From: Aliikangiella marina
GTDB lineage: Bacteria > Pseudomonadota > Gammaproteobacteria > Enterobacterales > Kangiellaceae
Direction: 5' to 3'
DNA: 64,000 bases
Assembly: GCF_007004765.1 (NCBI RefSeq)
Contig: NZ_VIKR01000005.1
Coordinates: 124,001 to 188,000, forward strand
Positions 28,576 through 37,928 of the stretch are shown in pieces. Both the position numbers and the translations under genes were made by a program. Every line of letters begins with the position of its first letter. The first letter of the stretch is position 1. Under the pieces are notes generated by a model. That model worked only from the letters and a program-made list of their open reading frames with translations, ran no database searches and had not been told where the DNA came from.

Positions 28576-28596
28576 AAATGATATGTTGTATCATTT
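28576..28596. promoter_or_regulatory. Zur-box-like palindrome
   Basis: AAATGATA-TGTTG-TATCATTT: perfect 8-bp arms. It resembles gammaproteobacterial Zur boxes (AAATGTTATA-type palindromes) in length and base content. It lies in the 337-bp region (28395-28731) between merC-cobW and yigZ, about 180 bp from the merC start and 135 bp from yigZ. The rest of that region shows no gene. Confidence 0.5.
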
Positions 28597-28731
28597 TGTG
28601 AGTAAAGTGTTTTATCCAATTAATTGTTTGAGAGCCTAAACTCAGTGGTTAACGGGGTTAGCAGCAAATCAGTTAGTCGTGGAAGACTGAGCATGATAAG
28701 ATCTGCAGGTCTCTGATTTAAGCTAAAACCT

Positions 28732-29343
28732 ATGCCAAGCTATCAAGTACCTGCAGCGCCTATAGACGTCGAAGAAATTATTAAAAATAGTCAATTTATT
28801 ACCCGAGTGAGAAATGTCACGACGGTTGAAGCTGCGAAAGGTTTTATTAAGCAACTAAACAGTGAGTTTCCAGATGCGACTCATCACTGTTGGGCGTACA
28901 TTGTTGGCAACCCTAGTAGTACAACCTTATTAGGCTGTAGTGATGATGGAGAACCTTCCGGCACAGCTGGCAAGCCAATGCTCAATGTCCTGCAACACTC
29001 TGGTATCGGCGATATTGTCGCCGTATGTACTCGATTTTATGGGGGGACTAAGTTGGGTACAGGTGGTTTAACGCGAGCCTATGGTGGTGGCGTTAAACTC
29101 GCGTTAGAATCTCTGTTGACTGAAGAAAAAGTCGAATATAAATCCCTCGAGTTCGATATAGACTATGCGCAACAGAAAGATTGCGAGTACATTATTAAAG
29201 ATTTTCAAGTGGAAGGGGTAAACTTCGACTTCCAAACAAAGATAAGTGTTTCTCTGCAGGTTGCAATCGAGCAATATGAAGAATTAAAGCAAGCAATACA
29301 AAATAAATTTAAGGGGCAAATTCAGTGGAAAGTTACCAATTAG
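28732..29343 (+). CDS. yigZ: YigZ / IMPACT family protein
   Basis: 203 residues. The UPF0029/IMPACT pattern is intact: KNSQFITRV (17-25), ATHHCWAYIVG (47-57), CSDDGEPSGTAGKPML (63-79), and VCTRFYGGTKLGTGGLTRAY (97-116), then a C-terminal DUF1949-type ACT-like domain. IMPACT/YigZ proteins are linked to ribosome and translation control in eukaryotes; the bacterial function is unsettled. Same gene neighbourhood as in E. coli (pepQ-yigZ). It overlaps the start of the SirB2 gene by 19 bp. Confidence 0.93.
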   Translation: MPSYQVPAAPIDVEEIIKNSQFITRVRNVTTVEAAKGFIKQLNSEFPDATHHCWAYIVGNPSSTTLLGCSDDGEPSGTAGKPMLNVLQHSGIGDIVAVCTRFYGGTKLGTGGLTRAYGGGVKLALESLLTEEKVEYKSLEFDIDYAQQKDCEYIIKDFQVEGVNFDFQTKISVSLQVAIEQYEELKQAIQNKFKGQIQWKVTN

Positions 29344-29705
29344 TTAAAAGTATTCATATGTTAACCGCAACCCTCTCGCTAGTGGGCTTTTTGCTGCGTG
29401 GTTATTGGATGATGACAGATAATAAATTACTCGGTGCCAAACCAGTAAAAATTCTTCCGCATATTAACGATACTATTTTACTTGGCGCGGCAATTTATTT
29501 AGTTGTCATTACTCAGATGTATCCTTTTGTTGTAAATTGGATAACGGCCAAAGTGGTTCTATTGGTAGTGTACATCGTAGCTGGTGTGTTTGCTTTGAAG
29601 CGGGGTAAGACCAAACAAATCAGAAGCGTTGCTTTTGTTATCGCCGTTGCATCCGTACTTGGGATGTTTTATCTAGCCTCTGCTAAACCCGCGTTAGCCT
29701 TTTAA
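29325..29705 (+). CDS. SirB2-family membrane protein
   Basis: 126 residues from GTG 29325, inside the end of yigZ; an AAGGGG ribosome site 9 nt upstream supports that start. Four membrane helices. The family's VKSIHMLTATLSLVGFLLRGYWMM (7-30) and LPHINDTILLGAAIYL segments are present. SirB2 was named for a Salmonella invasion regulator effect, but the molecular role is unknown. Translationally coupled to yigZ. Confidence 0.85.
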   Translation: MESYQLVKSIHMLTATLSLVGFLLRGYWMMTDNKLLGAKPVKILPHINDTILLGAAIYLVVITQMYPFVVNWITAKVVLLVVYIVAGVFALKRGKTKQIRSVAFVIAVASVLGMFYLASAKPALAF

Positions 29706-29708
29706 TCA

Positions 29709-29912
29709 ATGCTTAAAAAACATAAAACATTAGTTTACGACGGCTTAATTATCCTAGTGGTTGCTATCGGTTTTGAAGTGATTGATAGCAGCCTAGCTCA
29801 GTTAGAAAATGTGCCATTGTATTATGACTATTTGAGCACCGCTAAATGGTTATTAATTGGCGGATTTACGCTCCATGGTGTAATCAATTTTTTCGTTGAT
29901 CGTTCCAGTTAA
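29709..29912 (+). CDS. Small two-helix membrane protein
   Basis: 67 residues, helices at about 11-28 and 45-62. It starts 3 bp after the SirB2 stop, so it belongs to the same operon. No family recognised. Its last 60 bp overlap, tail to tail, the end of the acyltransferase gene on the other strand, an unusually long convergent overlap. Confidence 0.65.
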   Translation: MLKKHKTLVYDGLIILVVAIGFEVIDSSLAQLENVPLYYDYLSTAKWLLIGGFTLHGVINFFVDRSS

Positions 29913-30785
29913 CCGGTCGTCTTTTTCTTGCCAGATCCTATTAATCCATTGTTGAACAGCTTTGCGGTTTTCAGGGTCATTAATGTAGTCACCAGCCAAT
30001 TCTGCAGGAATTTCGATTACTTCCGCGTGTAATGAAATTTTGCGAACCTTGCCACACATAAAATCCCAAAAAGTAAACATCTCATTATCAGGGTAGTCGA
30101 TAGTGACATTGACGAGTTTATGAATTTCATTGCCCATCAACGTTAAAACATAACCGATACCGCCCGACTTAGGTTTCAATAACTTTTCGAAGGGAGAATT
30201 TTGTTTCTGGTGTTTTTCGTTGGTGAAGCGCGTGCCTTCAGCAAAGTTCATGATAGAAATCGGTAAAGTTTTAAATTTTTCGCAAGCTTTTCGGGTTGTT
30301 TCAAAATCCTTACCTTTTTTGTGAGGATTCTTTTTTATATAAGACTTGGTGTAGCGCTTCATAAACGGGAAGTCTAAAGCCCACCAAGCAATGCCAAGCA
30401 CAGGCACCCAAATCAATTCTTGCTTAAGGAAGAACTTTAAGAATGGAATTTTACGGTTGAATACCTGTTGGAGTGCCAGAATATCGACCCAGCTCTGATG
30501 ATTAGCGACGACCAAGTACCATTCTTTTGGCGATAAGTCGTTGGGTATATCAATGTCCCAGGCGATGGGCTTACTCCAGCGGGTGATGTAAGTGTTAACT
30601 GAAATCCAGCAAGAAGCGAAAAAATTAAGCACTAACGTACAAACATTAGTCAACGGCTTGATTGGTAGTAGAAACTTTACTAGTGCTACCAAAATGATAG
30701 GGACAAACCAAAAAAACGTATTAAGTGTATGAAATGAAAAAGAAATAAGACCCACCAATTGGGCAGGTAATATTTTAGCTAACAT
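29853..30785 (-). CDS. yihG: YihG-type acyltransferase (PlsC family)
   Basis: 310 residues, the same length as E. coli YihG. N-terminal membrane helices (about 8-45). Acyltransferase motifs: NHQSWVD (HX4D), the downstream PFMKRYTKSYI block, and FAEGTRFTNEK (motif III). It transfers acyl chains from acyl-ACP or acyl-CoA to a lysophospholipid or related acceptor at the inner membrane; E. coli YihG acts as a lysophosphatidic acid acyltransferase in phospholipid remodelling. Confidence 0.9.
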   Translation of the reverse strand: MLAKILPAQLVGLISFSFHTLNTFFWFVPIILVALVKFLLPIKPLTNVCTLVLNFFASCWISVNTYITRWSKPIAWDIDIPNDLSPKEWYLVVANHQSWVDILALQQVFNRKIPFLKFFLKQELIWVPVLGIAWWALDFPFMKRYTKSYIKKNPHKKGKDFETTRKACEKFKTLPISIMNFAEGTRFTNEKHQKQNSPFEKLLKPKSGGIGYVLTLMGNEIHKLVNVTIDYPDNEMFTFWDFMCGKVRKISLHAEVIEIPAELAGDYINDPENRKAVQQWINRIWQEKDDRLTGTINEKIDYTMERKSAN

Positions 30786-30980
30786 ATATTTGCGTCTAAA
30801 TCATGAAAAAACCGGCTCATTATACGCAATAGTCTGACAGTTCCCAAACAAGTTGTCGCTTTCAAACCGGAAAGTCTAACGTATTAGTTGGTAAGCTCCA
30901 CAGCTTAATCGAGACTCTCATCTAGGCAAATCAGTTTAATATGCTAAAATTCAGCAGCCTACAATAATCGAGACCACTCT

Positions 30981-31232
30981 ATGTTAGATGCCAGTAAATT
31001 AGATGAGATAGCGCAAAAACTTTCAGATGTATTACCGCCAGGTGCCAAAGCGTTCCAAGAAGATATCCATCAGCAATTTAAACAGATACTGCAGTCTATG
31101 ATAGCTAAGATGGATTTAGTCACTCGAGAAGAGTTTGATGCACAAGCCAAAGTATTGGCAAGAACGCGAGAAAAAATTGAGGCGCTTGAAAAAATCGTCG
31201 CGGAAATTGAAGAAAAATCGGCAAAAGAATAG
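30981..31232 (+). CDS. ubiK: Ubiquinone biosynthesis accessory factor UbiK (BMFP)
   Basis: 83 residues, the usual length. N-terminal amphipathic helix, LSDVLPPGAKAFQEDIHQQFK (14-34), and a C-terminal coiled coil (EEFDAQAKVLARTREKIEALEK), as in the YqiC/BMFP family. UbiK forms a trimeric complex with UbiJ, binds lipids, and assists the aerobic ubiquinone biosynthesis complex. The operon with cyoABCD further on shows this organism uses ubiquinol respiration. Confidence 0.92.
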   Translation: MLDASKLDEIAQKLSDVLPPGAKAFQEDIHQQFKQILQSMIAKMDLVTREEFDAQAKVLARTREKIEALEKIVAEIEEKSAKE

Positions 31233-31352
31233 CGTGTTACTATCGTTTTGTTTACCCCAGACTTCTAATTGACCGGGCTGACTTTACTGCATAGTTAGGT
31301 CGGTTCCTAGAGGTCATTGTTTTGCGGAAATTTGTAAGCGCATACCGACTTT

Positions 31353-33089
31353 TCAAAGCAATTTATCAGTTTGCACTGGCCGGCTTTTTTGACTCAATTG
31401 ACTGTCGATTAGGCGCTTATGTTTTCGCCGGTTTGCGACAAACTCCTCAAACTCCGACACAGGCATAGGTTTAGCAAAGTAGTAGCCTTGGACATAATCA
31501 CAATCGATTTTCATTAGTTGTGAAAGCTGCTGTTTCTCCTCAACGCCTTCGGCGACGACTTTGATCCCTAATTTATGAGAAAGGTCGACCAGCGAGTCAA
31601 CAATTGCCGCATTGCGTTTGTCGGTGACCAGGTTGTCGATGAAGGCTTTGTCGATTTTTAGAATGTCCGCAGGAAAGTCTTTTAAATAACTTAATGAGGA
31701 GTAGCCTTTACCAAAGTCGTCCAAAGCGACAGAAACACCAATTTCTTTGAGTTCGCTGAGTATGTTGCTGGAATCATTGACATGCTCGATCATGATATCT
31801 TCGGTCAGTTCAACCTCTAAACAATTGGCGTCCATAGAACTTGATTGAAGCGCCAAATAGATATTTTCTTTCAGGTTGCCAGTTTTAAAATGTGAGCCGG
31901 AAATATTGACTGAAAACCTGAGTTCGCCAAATTTATCGGTAAGCTTTTTGCCAAAAGAACAGACTTGATTAATCACCCAGCCTTCGACGCCGGCGAGTAA
32001 GCCGAGATCTTCAAGCAAAGGAATAAAAATGGCTGGTGAAATAAAGCCATGGCGTGGGTGCTTCCAGCGTAATAGTGCCTCTGCACCCACCACCGTTTCG
32101 CTGTGAGGAATAATTTGCGGTTGAAGATGAATATCAAACTCGCCATTAATTAGTGCGCGTCTCAGGCTTTTTTCCAGCTCTAACTTAAAACGCGCTTCTC
32201 GATTGAATTCACTCGTGTAGAATTCGAAATTATTACGGCCTTTCTCTTTCGCTTTGTGCAAAGCTAATTCGGCACTTTTAATTAGAATGGCAGGTTCGAG
32301 ACCACATTCTGGGAAACTAGCAATACCAATAGTGGCAGTAAGGAACAATTCATGATTGTTTATCACAAAAGAGTTGGCCATGAACGCTTGAATTTTTTCA
32401 GCGACCAGAGCGATGTCTCTGGTGCTACCGCAGTTTTCCAACAATACCGCAAACTCATCATTGCCCAAACGTGCGACGATATCAGTTTCGCGGACACAAT
32501 GAATTAAGCGATCAGCAACTTGTTGGAGAAGTATGTCGCCAATATCAGGACCGAGTGAATCATTGATTAATTTAAACTTATCTAAATCGATGAATAAGAT
32601 CGCAAATTGATTTTGAGTTCGTTTTGACAACGATATCGCGTGTTCGAGATGTTCGTGAAGTAAATAGCGATTAGCAAGGCCGGTGAGTCTATCATGAGTT
32701 GCATGCTTAGCTACTTGCTGTTGATTATGACTTCGTTGTACTGCGCGAACAATATTATGCGTTAAGAATTCAGTTGAAAGCTTATTTTTGACTAAGCAGT
32801 CATCGGCGCCACACTGAATCGCTTTTTCTTCGAGTAACGGATCTGGCTGCTCGACGAGTAGAATAATCGGCTTGTCGACTTCCAGCATTTTAATCGCTTC
32901 GAGTTGCGACAAATCGTTTCGATCGGCTGACTGACTCAATAAAATTAGATCAAATTCTAGGGCGAGCAAATCTTGCGAGCTTATCTCGGATAGTTGATGC
33001 GCAACAAACTTCGTTGTAGCGTCGCTTAAAATACGCTCAATTTTAAGAAAGTTATTGGTTGAACTTTCTACAATCAGAACTTTAATCAT
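31353..33089 (-). CDS. Pseudo-receiver GGDEF-EAL response-regulator-like protein
   Basis: 578 residues. Receiver fold (1-115) with degenerate site: the acidic pair is reduced to E8 (VLIVESS) and the phospho-accepting Asp is replaced by S52 (DLILLSQ), although K101 remains, so it is probably not phosphorylated. GGDEF domain (about 130-290) has GNDEF (near 209), likely inactive as cyclase but possibly GTP-binding. EAL domain (about 310-560) has AEALLRW, NISGSHF, ELTED, DDFGKGYSS, KIDKAF, EGVE and QGYYFAKP, all consistent with active c-di-GMP hydrolysis. Cytosolic phosphodiesterase, probably regulated by something other than phosphorylation. Confidence 0.92.
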   Translation of the reverse strand: MIKVLIVESSTNNFLKIERILSDATTKFVAHQLSEISSQDLLALEFDLILLSQSADRNDLSQLEAIKMLEVDKPIILLVEQPDPLLEEKAIQCGADDCLVKNKLSTEFLTHNIVRAVQRSHNQQQVAKHATHDRLTGLANRYLLHEHLEHAISLSKRTQNQFAILFIDLDKFKLINDSLGPDIGDILLQQVADRLIHCVRETDIVARLGNDEFAVLLENCGSTRDIALVAEKIQAFMANSFVINNHELFLTATIGIASFPECGLEPAILIKSAELALHKAKEKGRNNFEFYTSEFNREARFKLELEKSLRRALINGEFDIHLQPQIIPHSETVVGAEALLRWKHPRHGFISPAIFIPLLEDLGLLAGVEGWVINQVCSFGKKLTDKFGELRFSVNISGSHFKTGNLKENIYLALQSSSMDANCLEVELTEDIMIEHVNDSSNILSELKEIGVSVALDDFGKGYSSLSYLKDFPADILKIDKAFIDNLVTDKRNAAIVDSLVDLSHKLGIKVVAEGVEEKQQLSQLMKIDCDYVQGYYFAKPMPVSEFEEFVANRRKHKRLIDSQLSQKSRPVQTDKLL

Positions 33090-33286
33090 TCAGGTTGCCA
33101 AATCCTTAGCTTTGACTTCTTCCTTGTTCAACAGCGTTGATTGATTAAATACGACAGGTTTTACAATCACACAAACATCTTATTGGTTGAAATTCGCTTA
33201 AGTATAGGCAATAAATTGCGGTCGCCTATAAAAAAAATGTAAGTTATTTCAAGCGGCGATAACCACGGCTAAAAATTCAACATTTA

Positions 33287-34759
33287 TTAGCGTAAAAACC
33301 AACGATAGATAAACCGATGTATCGCATTACCATAAGGAGGAAATGCCATTTTTGCTGAGTTAAACCGGCCGCGTTTGAATATTGGCTTTGCATTGGAGAA
33401 GGTTTTAAAGCCCTCTTGAGCATGATATTTACCCATTCCAGAGGGGCCAACGCCACCAATTGGTAAATCATCTTGGGCAAAATGAACAAGCGTATCATTA
33501 ACACAAATACCACCCGAGTGGGTTTCTAGGGCTAACTTTTGCTGGAGTGCTTTGTCAAACGAAAACAAGTAAAGCGCCAGTGGCCTTGCTCCGTCATTCA
33601 CAATCTGAATAGCTTGTTCGATATTTTTATAAGTGACTATCGGAAGGATGGGGCCGAAGATTTCCTCTTGCATGATGGTCATATCCATCGATACATCAGT
33701 GGCCAAGTACAGTGGCATGTAGCGTTTTACTTTGGGGTTTTCTTCACTTAGGGGGATGATATTTGCGCCTTTATCTTGTGCATCTTTTAGCCAATCGCTA
33801 AGACGGCTGTGTTGACCTTCGTTGATAATGGAAGTGCGGTCTCCATTATTCACATCAGGGTAGAGAACACTGAATTGATCTTTAAAGGCTTCGATTAACC
33901 CGTCTACTTTATCTTCTGGGCATAATACGTAATCCGGTGCGACGCAGGTTTGACCGGCGTTTAAGGTTTTACCAAACAACATTCTTTCAACCGCAAAGTC
34001 AGCACTCACATCTGAAGCAATAATTGCAGGCGACTTACCGCCAAGTTCTAGCGTGACAGGGGTGAGATTTTTGGCCGCTGCGGACATGACTAAACGACCA
34101 ACTTTGGTCGAGCCGGTGAATAAAATATGGTCAAATGGTAGTTCGGTAAACGCAGCGCCTACCTCAACTCCGCCTTCTACTAAGTAAACTTCATCTTGGG
34201 TAAAAGATTCTTGAATGATTTCGTTTAGCACTCGGTTGGTATAAGGGCAATGTTCGGAAGGTTTTACCATTGCGCGATTACCGGCAGCTATCGCAGCGAC
34301 TAATGGTCCTAGGGTTAGAAAAACCGGGTAATTCCAGGCGCCCATAATTCCAACAACGCCCAGTGGTTGGTACATGATCCCTGCTTTCGCTGGTTGAAAT
34401 AGCCAGTGTATCTTGCGTTTCTCTGGTTTCATCCATGCGCGCAGATGCTTCATGGCATGATCAATATTCATAATGGTCGGCAAAACGTCTGCTAACAACG
34501 ATTCGTCATTAGAGCGGCAGTCGAAGTCGGCTGAAATTGCCTTGACCAACTTATCTTTGTGTTTCAGTAATGCAGTCTTCAAAGCTTTGAGTTGCTGCAA
34601 CCGCAACTTTTCACCAGGAAAAGGGGCTTGTGCGAAGGTCGCTCTTTGCAAATCGAAAACTTCGCGAGCGTTTTGAATTTGATGCTTTGTGTGGTCGATA
34701 GTTTGGTTATTCTCGGTATTATCTGAGTTCACTGCTGATGCTTGATTGGTGGTATGCAT
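33287..34759 (-). CDS. Aldehyde dehydrogenase, coniferyl-aldehyde-dehydrogenase type
   Basis: 490 residues. Class-3-like ALDH: GVVGIMGAWNYPVFLTLGP (Rossmann entry), PFDHILFTGSTKVG (NAD), TLELGGKSP (general-base Glu) and NAGQTCVAPDY (catalytic Cys), with a C-terminal membrane-like basic tail (IYRWFLR). Oxidises an aldehyde to an acid with NAD(P)+; the family includes coniferyl aldehyde dehydrogenases and fatty aldehyde dehydrogenases. The same-strand hydratase-like gene 75 bp upstream may be in the same operon. Confidence 0.9.
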   Translation of the reverse strand: MHTTNQASAVNSDNTENNQTIDHTKHQIQNAREVFDLQRATFAQAPFPGEKLRLQQLKALKTALLKHKDKLVKAISADFDCRSNDESLLADVLPTIMNIDHAMKHLRAWMKPEKRKIHWLFQPAKAGIMYQPLGVVGIMGAWNYPVFLTLGPLVAAIAAGNRAMVKPSEHCPYTNRVLNEIIQESFTQDEVYLVEGGVEVGAAFTELPFDHILFTGSTKVGRLVMSAAAKNLTPVTLELGGKSPAIIASDVSADFAVERMLFGKTLNAGQTCVAPDYVLCPEDKVDGLIEAFKDQFSVLYPDVNNGDRTSIINEGQHSRLSDWLKDAQDKGANIIPLSEENPKVKRYMPLYLATDVSMDMTIMQEEIFGPILPIVTYKNIEQAIQIVNDGARPLALYLFSFDKALQQKLALETHSGGICVNDTLVHFAQDDLPIGGVGPSGMGKYHAQEGFKTFSNAKPIFKRGRFNSAKMAFPPYGNAIHRFIYRWFLR

Positions 34760-34834
34760 TGCTAATCCTGATCATTTATTTGCGTCGCGAGCCGGGGTAG
34801 TCGGTTTGAATTCCGTCATCTCTACTATCGTCGA

Positions 34835-35677
34835 TCATCGACTAATTTTAAAGTCAATTTTTCCTAATCTGCCAAAATCTGCTTGATATTGACCTTCGGC
34901 AGCGGGGATCATTTTACCTAACGCTCCGGTGATGAGTAGTTCCCCTGCAGATAGTTGATAACCTTGTGAAAGCAGCTGATTGATGAGCCATAGTAATGCT
35001 TGCCACTGATCGTTTAATGCATCGCTGCCTTGACCACCATTGACTTGTTTGGCGTTGTGAGTCAATTGGACCGTGAGTTGGTTTAAGTCGTCAATGTCAT
35101 TAAGATTTGTCGAGGGTCCAAGAATAAATTGATGAGACGCTACATTCGCGGCAATTAAGTCAATACCTTGTATTTTTGATGGACCACTAAAACCAATGTC
35201 AGGGAGTTCGATAACACCGACAACATAAGCAATGTGAGATTTGAGCGAGCTAATACTCGTGATGGGTTGCTCGATGTCTTTTGACAAAATAAATCCAATT
35301 TCAGTTTCAATCATTAACTTACCCGCGTCTGACAATCGGATAGCATTCGCGTCGGTAACATGGCCAGATGAAAATAGTGCACCAGATAAGGCTTGAGTAA
35401 CCGAAAATTTGGCTTGCCCGGCTGTTGAGGTTAAACCGGCCTTGAAACCTGCAATCGTTTCTTGAGATTGGCGCAGAGATACATAGTTTTTTTGAATTTG
35501 ATAAGCCTCTTGCTCGCTCAAATTGGGTGCTAGTTGGCTGATTTGTGGGGTGGGCTGATCGTTTAAGTAAGCTTCGTGGAGCTTTTGTGCAAAGTTTTCG
35601 TTTGCTGTCGCTGACGTCAAATTCAAAAGCAGGTAGAATAAGACTATTACTTGTTTGAGCACTAGTTGTCTGGTCAC
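34835..35677 (-). CDS. 2-oxopent-4-enoate hydratase-like (FAH-family) protein with a signal peptide
   Basis: 280 residues. The body matches the hydratase/decarboxylase branch of the FAH superfamily: YQIQKNYVSLRQSQ, GFKAGLTSTAGQ, IETEIGFILSKDI (metal-binding ExE), VGVIELPDI, and VNGGQGSDALNDQWQALLWLINQL. In meta-cleavage pathways these enzymes hydrate 2-hydroxypenta-2,4-dienoate in the cytoplasm. Here the N-terminus (RQLVLKQVIVLFYLLLNLTSATA) is a signal peptide, predicting export, which is atypical. It may have a new role in the periplasm. Same strand as and upstream of the ALDH gene. Confidence 0.8.
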   Translation of the reverse strand: MTRQLVLKQVIVLFYLLLNLTSATANENFAQKLHEAYLNDQPTPQISQLAPNLSEQEAYQIQKNYVSLRQSQETIAGFKAGLTSTAGQAKFSVTQALSGALFSSGHVTDANAIRLSDAGKLMIETEIGFILSKDIEQPITSISSLKSHIAYVVGVIELPDIGFSGPSKIQGIDLIAANVASHQFILGPSTNLNDIDDLNQLTVQLTHNAKQVNGGQGSDALNDQWQALLWLINQLLSQGYQLSAGELLITGALGKMIPAAEGQYQADFGRLGKIDFKISR

Positions 35678-35736
35678 GCTAGGTTCTTCTTGAGTACAAT
35701 TTTTCTTTTCGGCTGGTCAATATACAGAATCATATT

Positions 35737-37896
35737 ATGGATGTCACACCGATCCTTGATGGACTTAACAAAGCACAGCGAGAAGCTGTATCGTCACCTG
35801 ATGCCGCGCTATTAGTGCTTGCTGGAGCCGGCTCAGGTAAAACACGTGTTCTGGTTCACCGAATCGCCTGGTTAATTAGTGTGGAACAGCTGTCGCCCCA
35901 CTGTATCATCGCAGTGACCTTTACTAATAAGGCTGCTCAAGAGATGCGAGGCCGGGTTGAAAACCTTTTAGGTCACTCTGCTTCAGCGATGTGGATTGGA
36001 ACTTTTCATGGTTTAGCTCATCGTTTGCTCAGAGCGCATGCGCGAGACGCGAATTTACCGGATACCTTCCAAATTCTCGACTCGGATGATCAGTTGCGTG
36101 TCATAAAGCGGGTCATGAAAGAAATGAATCTGGATGATACGGAGTGGCCCCCTAAACAAGCTCAATGGTTTATAAATAAACAAAAAGATGAAGGCAAACG
36201 CCCCAAAGATATAAAACACCAGGGTGACCTGTTCACTAGTGTTCATTGCAAAGTATATTTTCAATATGAAGAAGCCTGCAAAATCGGTGGCTTGGTTGAT
36301 TTTGGCGAGTTGTTATTAAGAACTTATGAATTGCTCAGGGATAATCAACACCTTAGAGATCACTATCAACAAAGATTCCAACATTTACTAGTTGATGAAT
36401 TTCAAGATACTAACGGCATTCAATATGCTTGGTTGAAGCTGATTTCTAATAAAGACTGCGGAGTCACTATTGTCGGCGACGATGATCAATCGATTTATGG
36501 TTGGCGTGGCGCAAAAATAGAGAATATCCAGCGGTTTGATCGCGACTATGCCGATGTCAAAACAATCCGTTTGGAACAAAATTATCGTTCAACGGGCACT
36601 ATTCTAAAAGCTGCCAATGCTGTTATTGCCAACAACCAAGAAAGAATGGGCAAGAATTTGTGGACCGAGGACGATGAAGGCGAACCAATTTCTTTATACG
36701 CCGCGTTCAATGAACAAGAAGAAGCTCGGTTTATTTCGTCGAGAATTAATGAATGGCACGAAGATGGCAACGCGTTTGCTGACTGCGCAATTTTATATCG
36801 CTCCAATGCACAGTCGCGTGTTTTGGAGGAATATTTACTCCAACGGCAAATACCCTATCGTATTTATGGCGGGCTTAAGTTCTTCGAACGCGCTGAAGTT
36901 AAAGATACGTTAGCATACTTAAGATTAATGTATAACCACCAAGATGATGCCGCGTTTGAACGTGTCGTCAACACACCGCCGAGAGGATTGGGACAAAAGT
37001 CAGTTGAAAAAATTCGCGAGACAGCGCGCGCAGAACAAACCAATTTATGGCAAGCCGCTTGGAAAGTGGTTGAAGACAAACAGTTGTCACCAAAAGCCAA
37101 TGGCGCGCTATTAATGTTTTTGGAGCTGATTAAACAAGGTTACCAAGAGTTTCATGAATTACCCTTGGAAGAACAGATCCAGCTTACGATAGAAGCGTCT
37201 AACTTGATGGAAATGTATGCCAAAGAGAAGGGCGAGAAAGCTTTGGCAAGAAAAGAAAACTTGGCTGAACTCGCCAGTGCCGCGCGCGAGTTTGATGTTG
37301 ATGATTACCCTGAACTGTCTCCGATGACGGCTTTTCTTGCGCATGCTTCGCTAGAAGCCGGCGATACTCAAGCGGAACAGTATGAAGATTGCGTGCAATT
37401 AATGACATTACATTCTGCAAAAGGACTTGAGTTTCCATTAGTCTTTATAGCCGGTATGGAGGAGAAGCTCTTTCCGCATATGATGTCGATGGATGAGCCT
37501 GATAAGTTAGAAGAAGAGCGCCGCTTAGCTTACGTAGGTATCACTCGTGCGATGAAAAAACTTTATTTATTGTATGCAGAGAAACGTCGCCTTTGGGGAA
37601 AAGACACCTATCCTGCTGTATCAAGGTTTATTCGAGAAATTCCCGCGCAGTTAAAAGAAGAAGTCAGGCTTAATAGTCAGATTGCGACACCGACTTTTTC
37701 ATCGGGCGCGACCCAAGATGTGGTTAACGATGGCATTGAATTTAAACTGGGTCAAATGGTTAACCACCCTAAATGGGGAAGCGGCGTGATATTAAATTTT
37801 GAGGGTGAAGGAGACCGTACCGTGGTCCATGTGAGTTTTGATTGCGGCGAGTCGAAAAGATTGATGTTGGCGTATGCTCGCCTGGAAGCACTGTAG
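35737..37896 (+). CDS. uvrD: ATP-dependent DNA helicase II
   Basis: 719 residues (E. coli 720), colinear throughout. SF1A motifs: Walker A GAGSGKT (30-36), VTFTNKAA, FQDTN (motif II region LLVDEFQDTN), GDDDQSIYGWRGA, LEQNYRST, LMTLHSAKGLEFP, and EERRLAYVGITRA. C-terminal Tudor-like GQMVNHPKWGSGVI (RNA-polymerase-binding region). Unwinds DNA 3'-5' in nucleotide excision repair and mismatch repair. A LexA-like half-match lies upstream but with the wrong spacing. Confidence 0.98.
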   Translation: MDVTPILDGLNKAQREAVSSPDAALLVLAGAGSGKTRVLVHRIAWLISVEQLSPHCIIAVTFTNKAAQEMRGRVENLLGHSASAMWIGTFHGLAHRLLRAHARDANLPDTFQILDSDDQLRVIKRVMKEMNLDDTEWPPKQAQWFINKQKDEGKRPKDIKHQGDLFTSVHCKVYFQYEEACKIGGLVDFGELLLRTYELLRDNQHLRDHYQQRFQHLLVDEFQDTNGIQYAWLKLISNKDCGVTIVGDDDQSIYGWRGAKIENIQRFDRDYADVKTIRLEQNYRSTGTILKAANAVIANNQERMGKNLWTEDDEGEPISLYAAFNEQEEARFISSRINEWHEDGNAFADCAILYRSNAQSRVLEEYLLQRQIPYRIYGGLKFFERAEVKDTLAYLRLMYNHQDDAAFERVVNTPPRGLGQKSVEKIRETARAEQTNLWQAAWKVVEDKQLSPKANGALLMFLELIKQGYQEFHELPLEEQIQLTIEASNLMEMYAKEKGEKALARKENLAELASAAREFDVDDYPELSPMTAFLAHASLEAGDTQAEQYEDCVQLMTLHSAKGLEFPLVFIAGMEEKLFPHMMSMDEPDKLEEERRLAYVGITRAMKKLYLLYAEKRRLWGKDTYPAVSRFIREIPAQLKEEVRLNSQIATPTFSSGATQDVVNDGIEFKLGQMVNHPKWGSGVILNFEGEGDRTVVHVSFDCGESKRLMLAYARLEAL

Positions 37897-37928
37897 AAAT
37901 TTAAAATCGCGAAGGTGTTTTTGTAGGC

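Noticed and set aside
35713-35727. LexA-like box CTG...CAG upstream of uvrD
   Set aside because: The two halves are 9 nt apart (CTG-N9-CAG); a LexA site needs 10, so the dyad is out of register.
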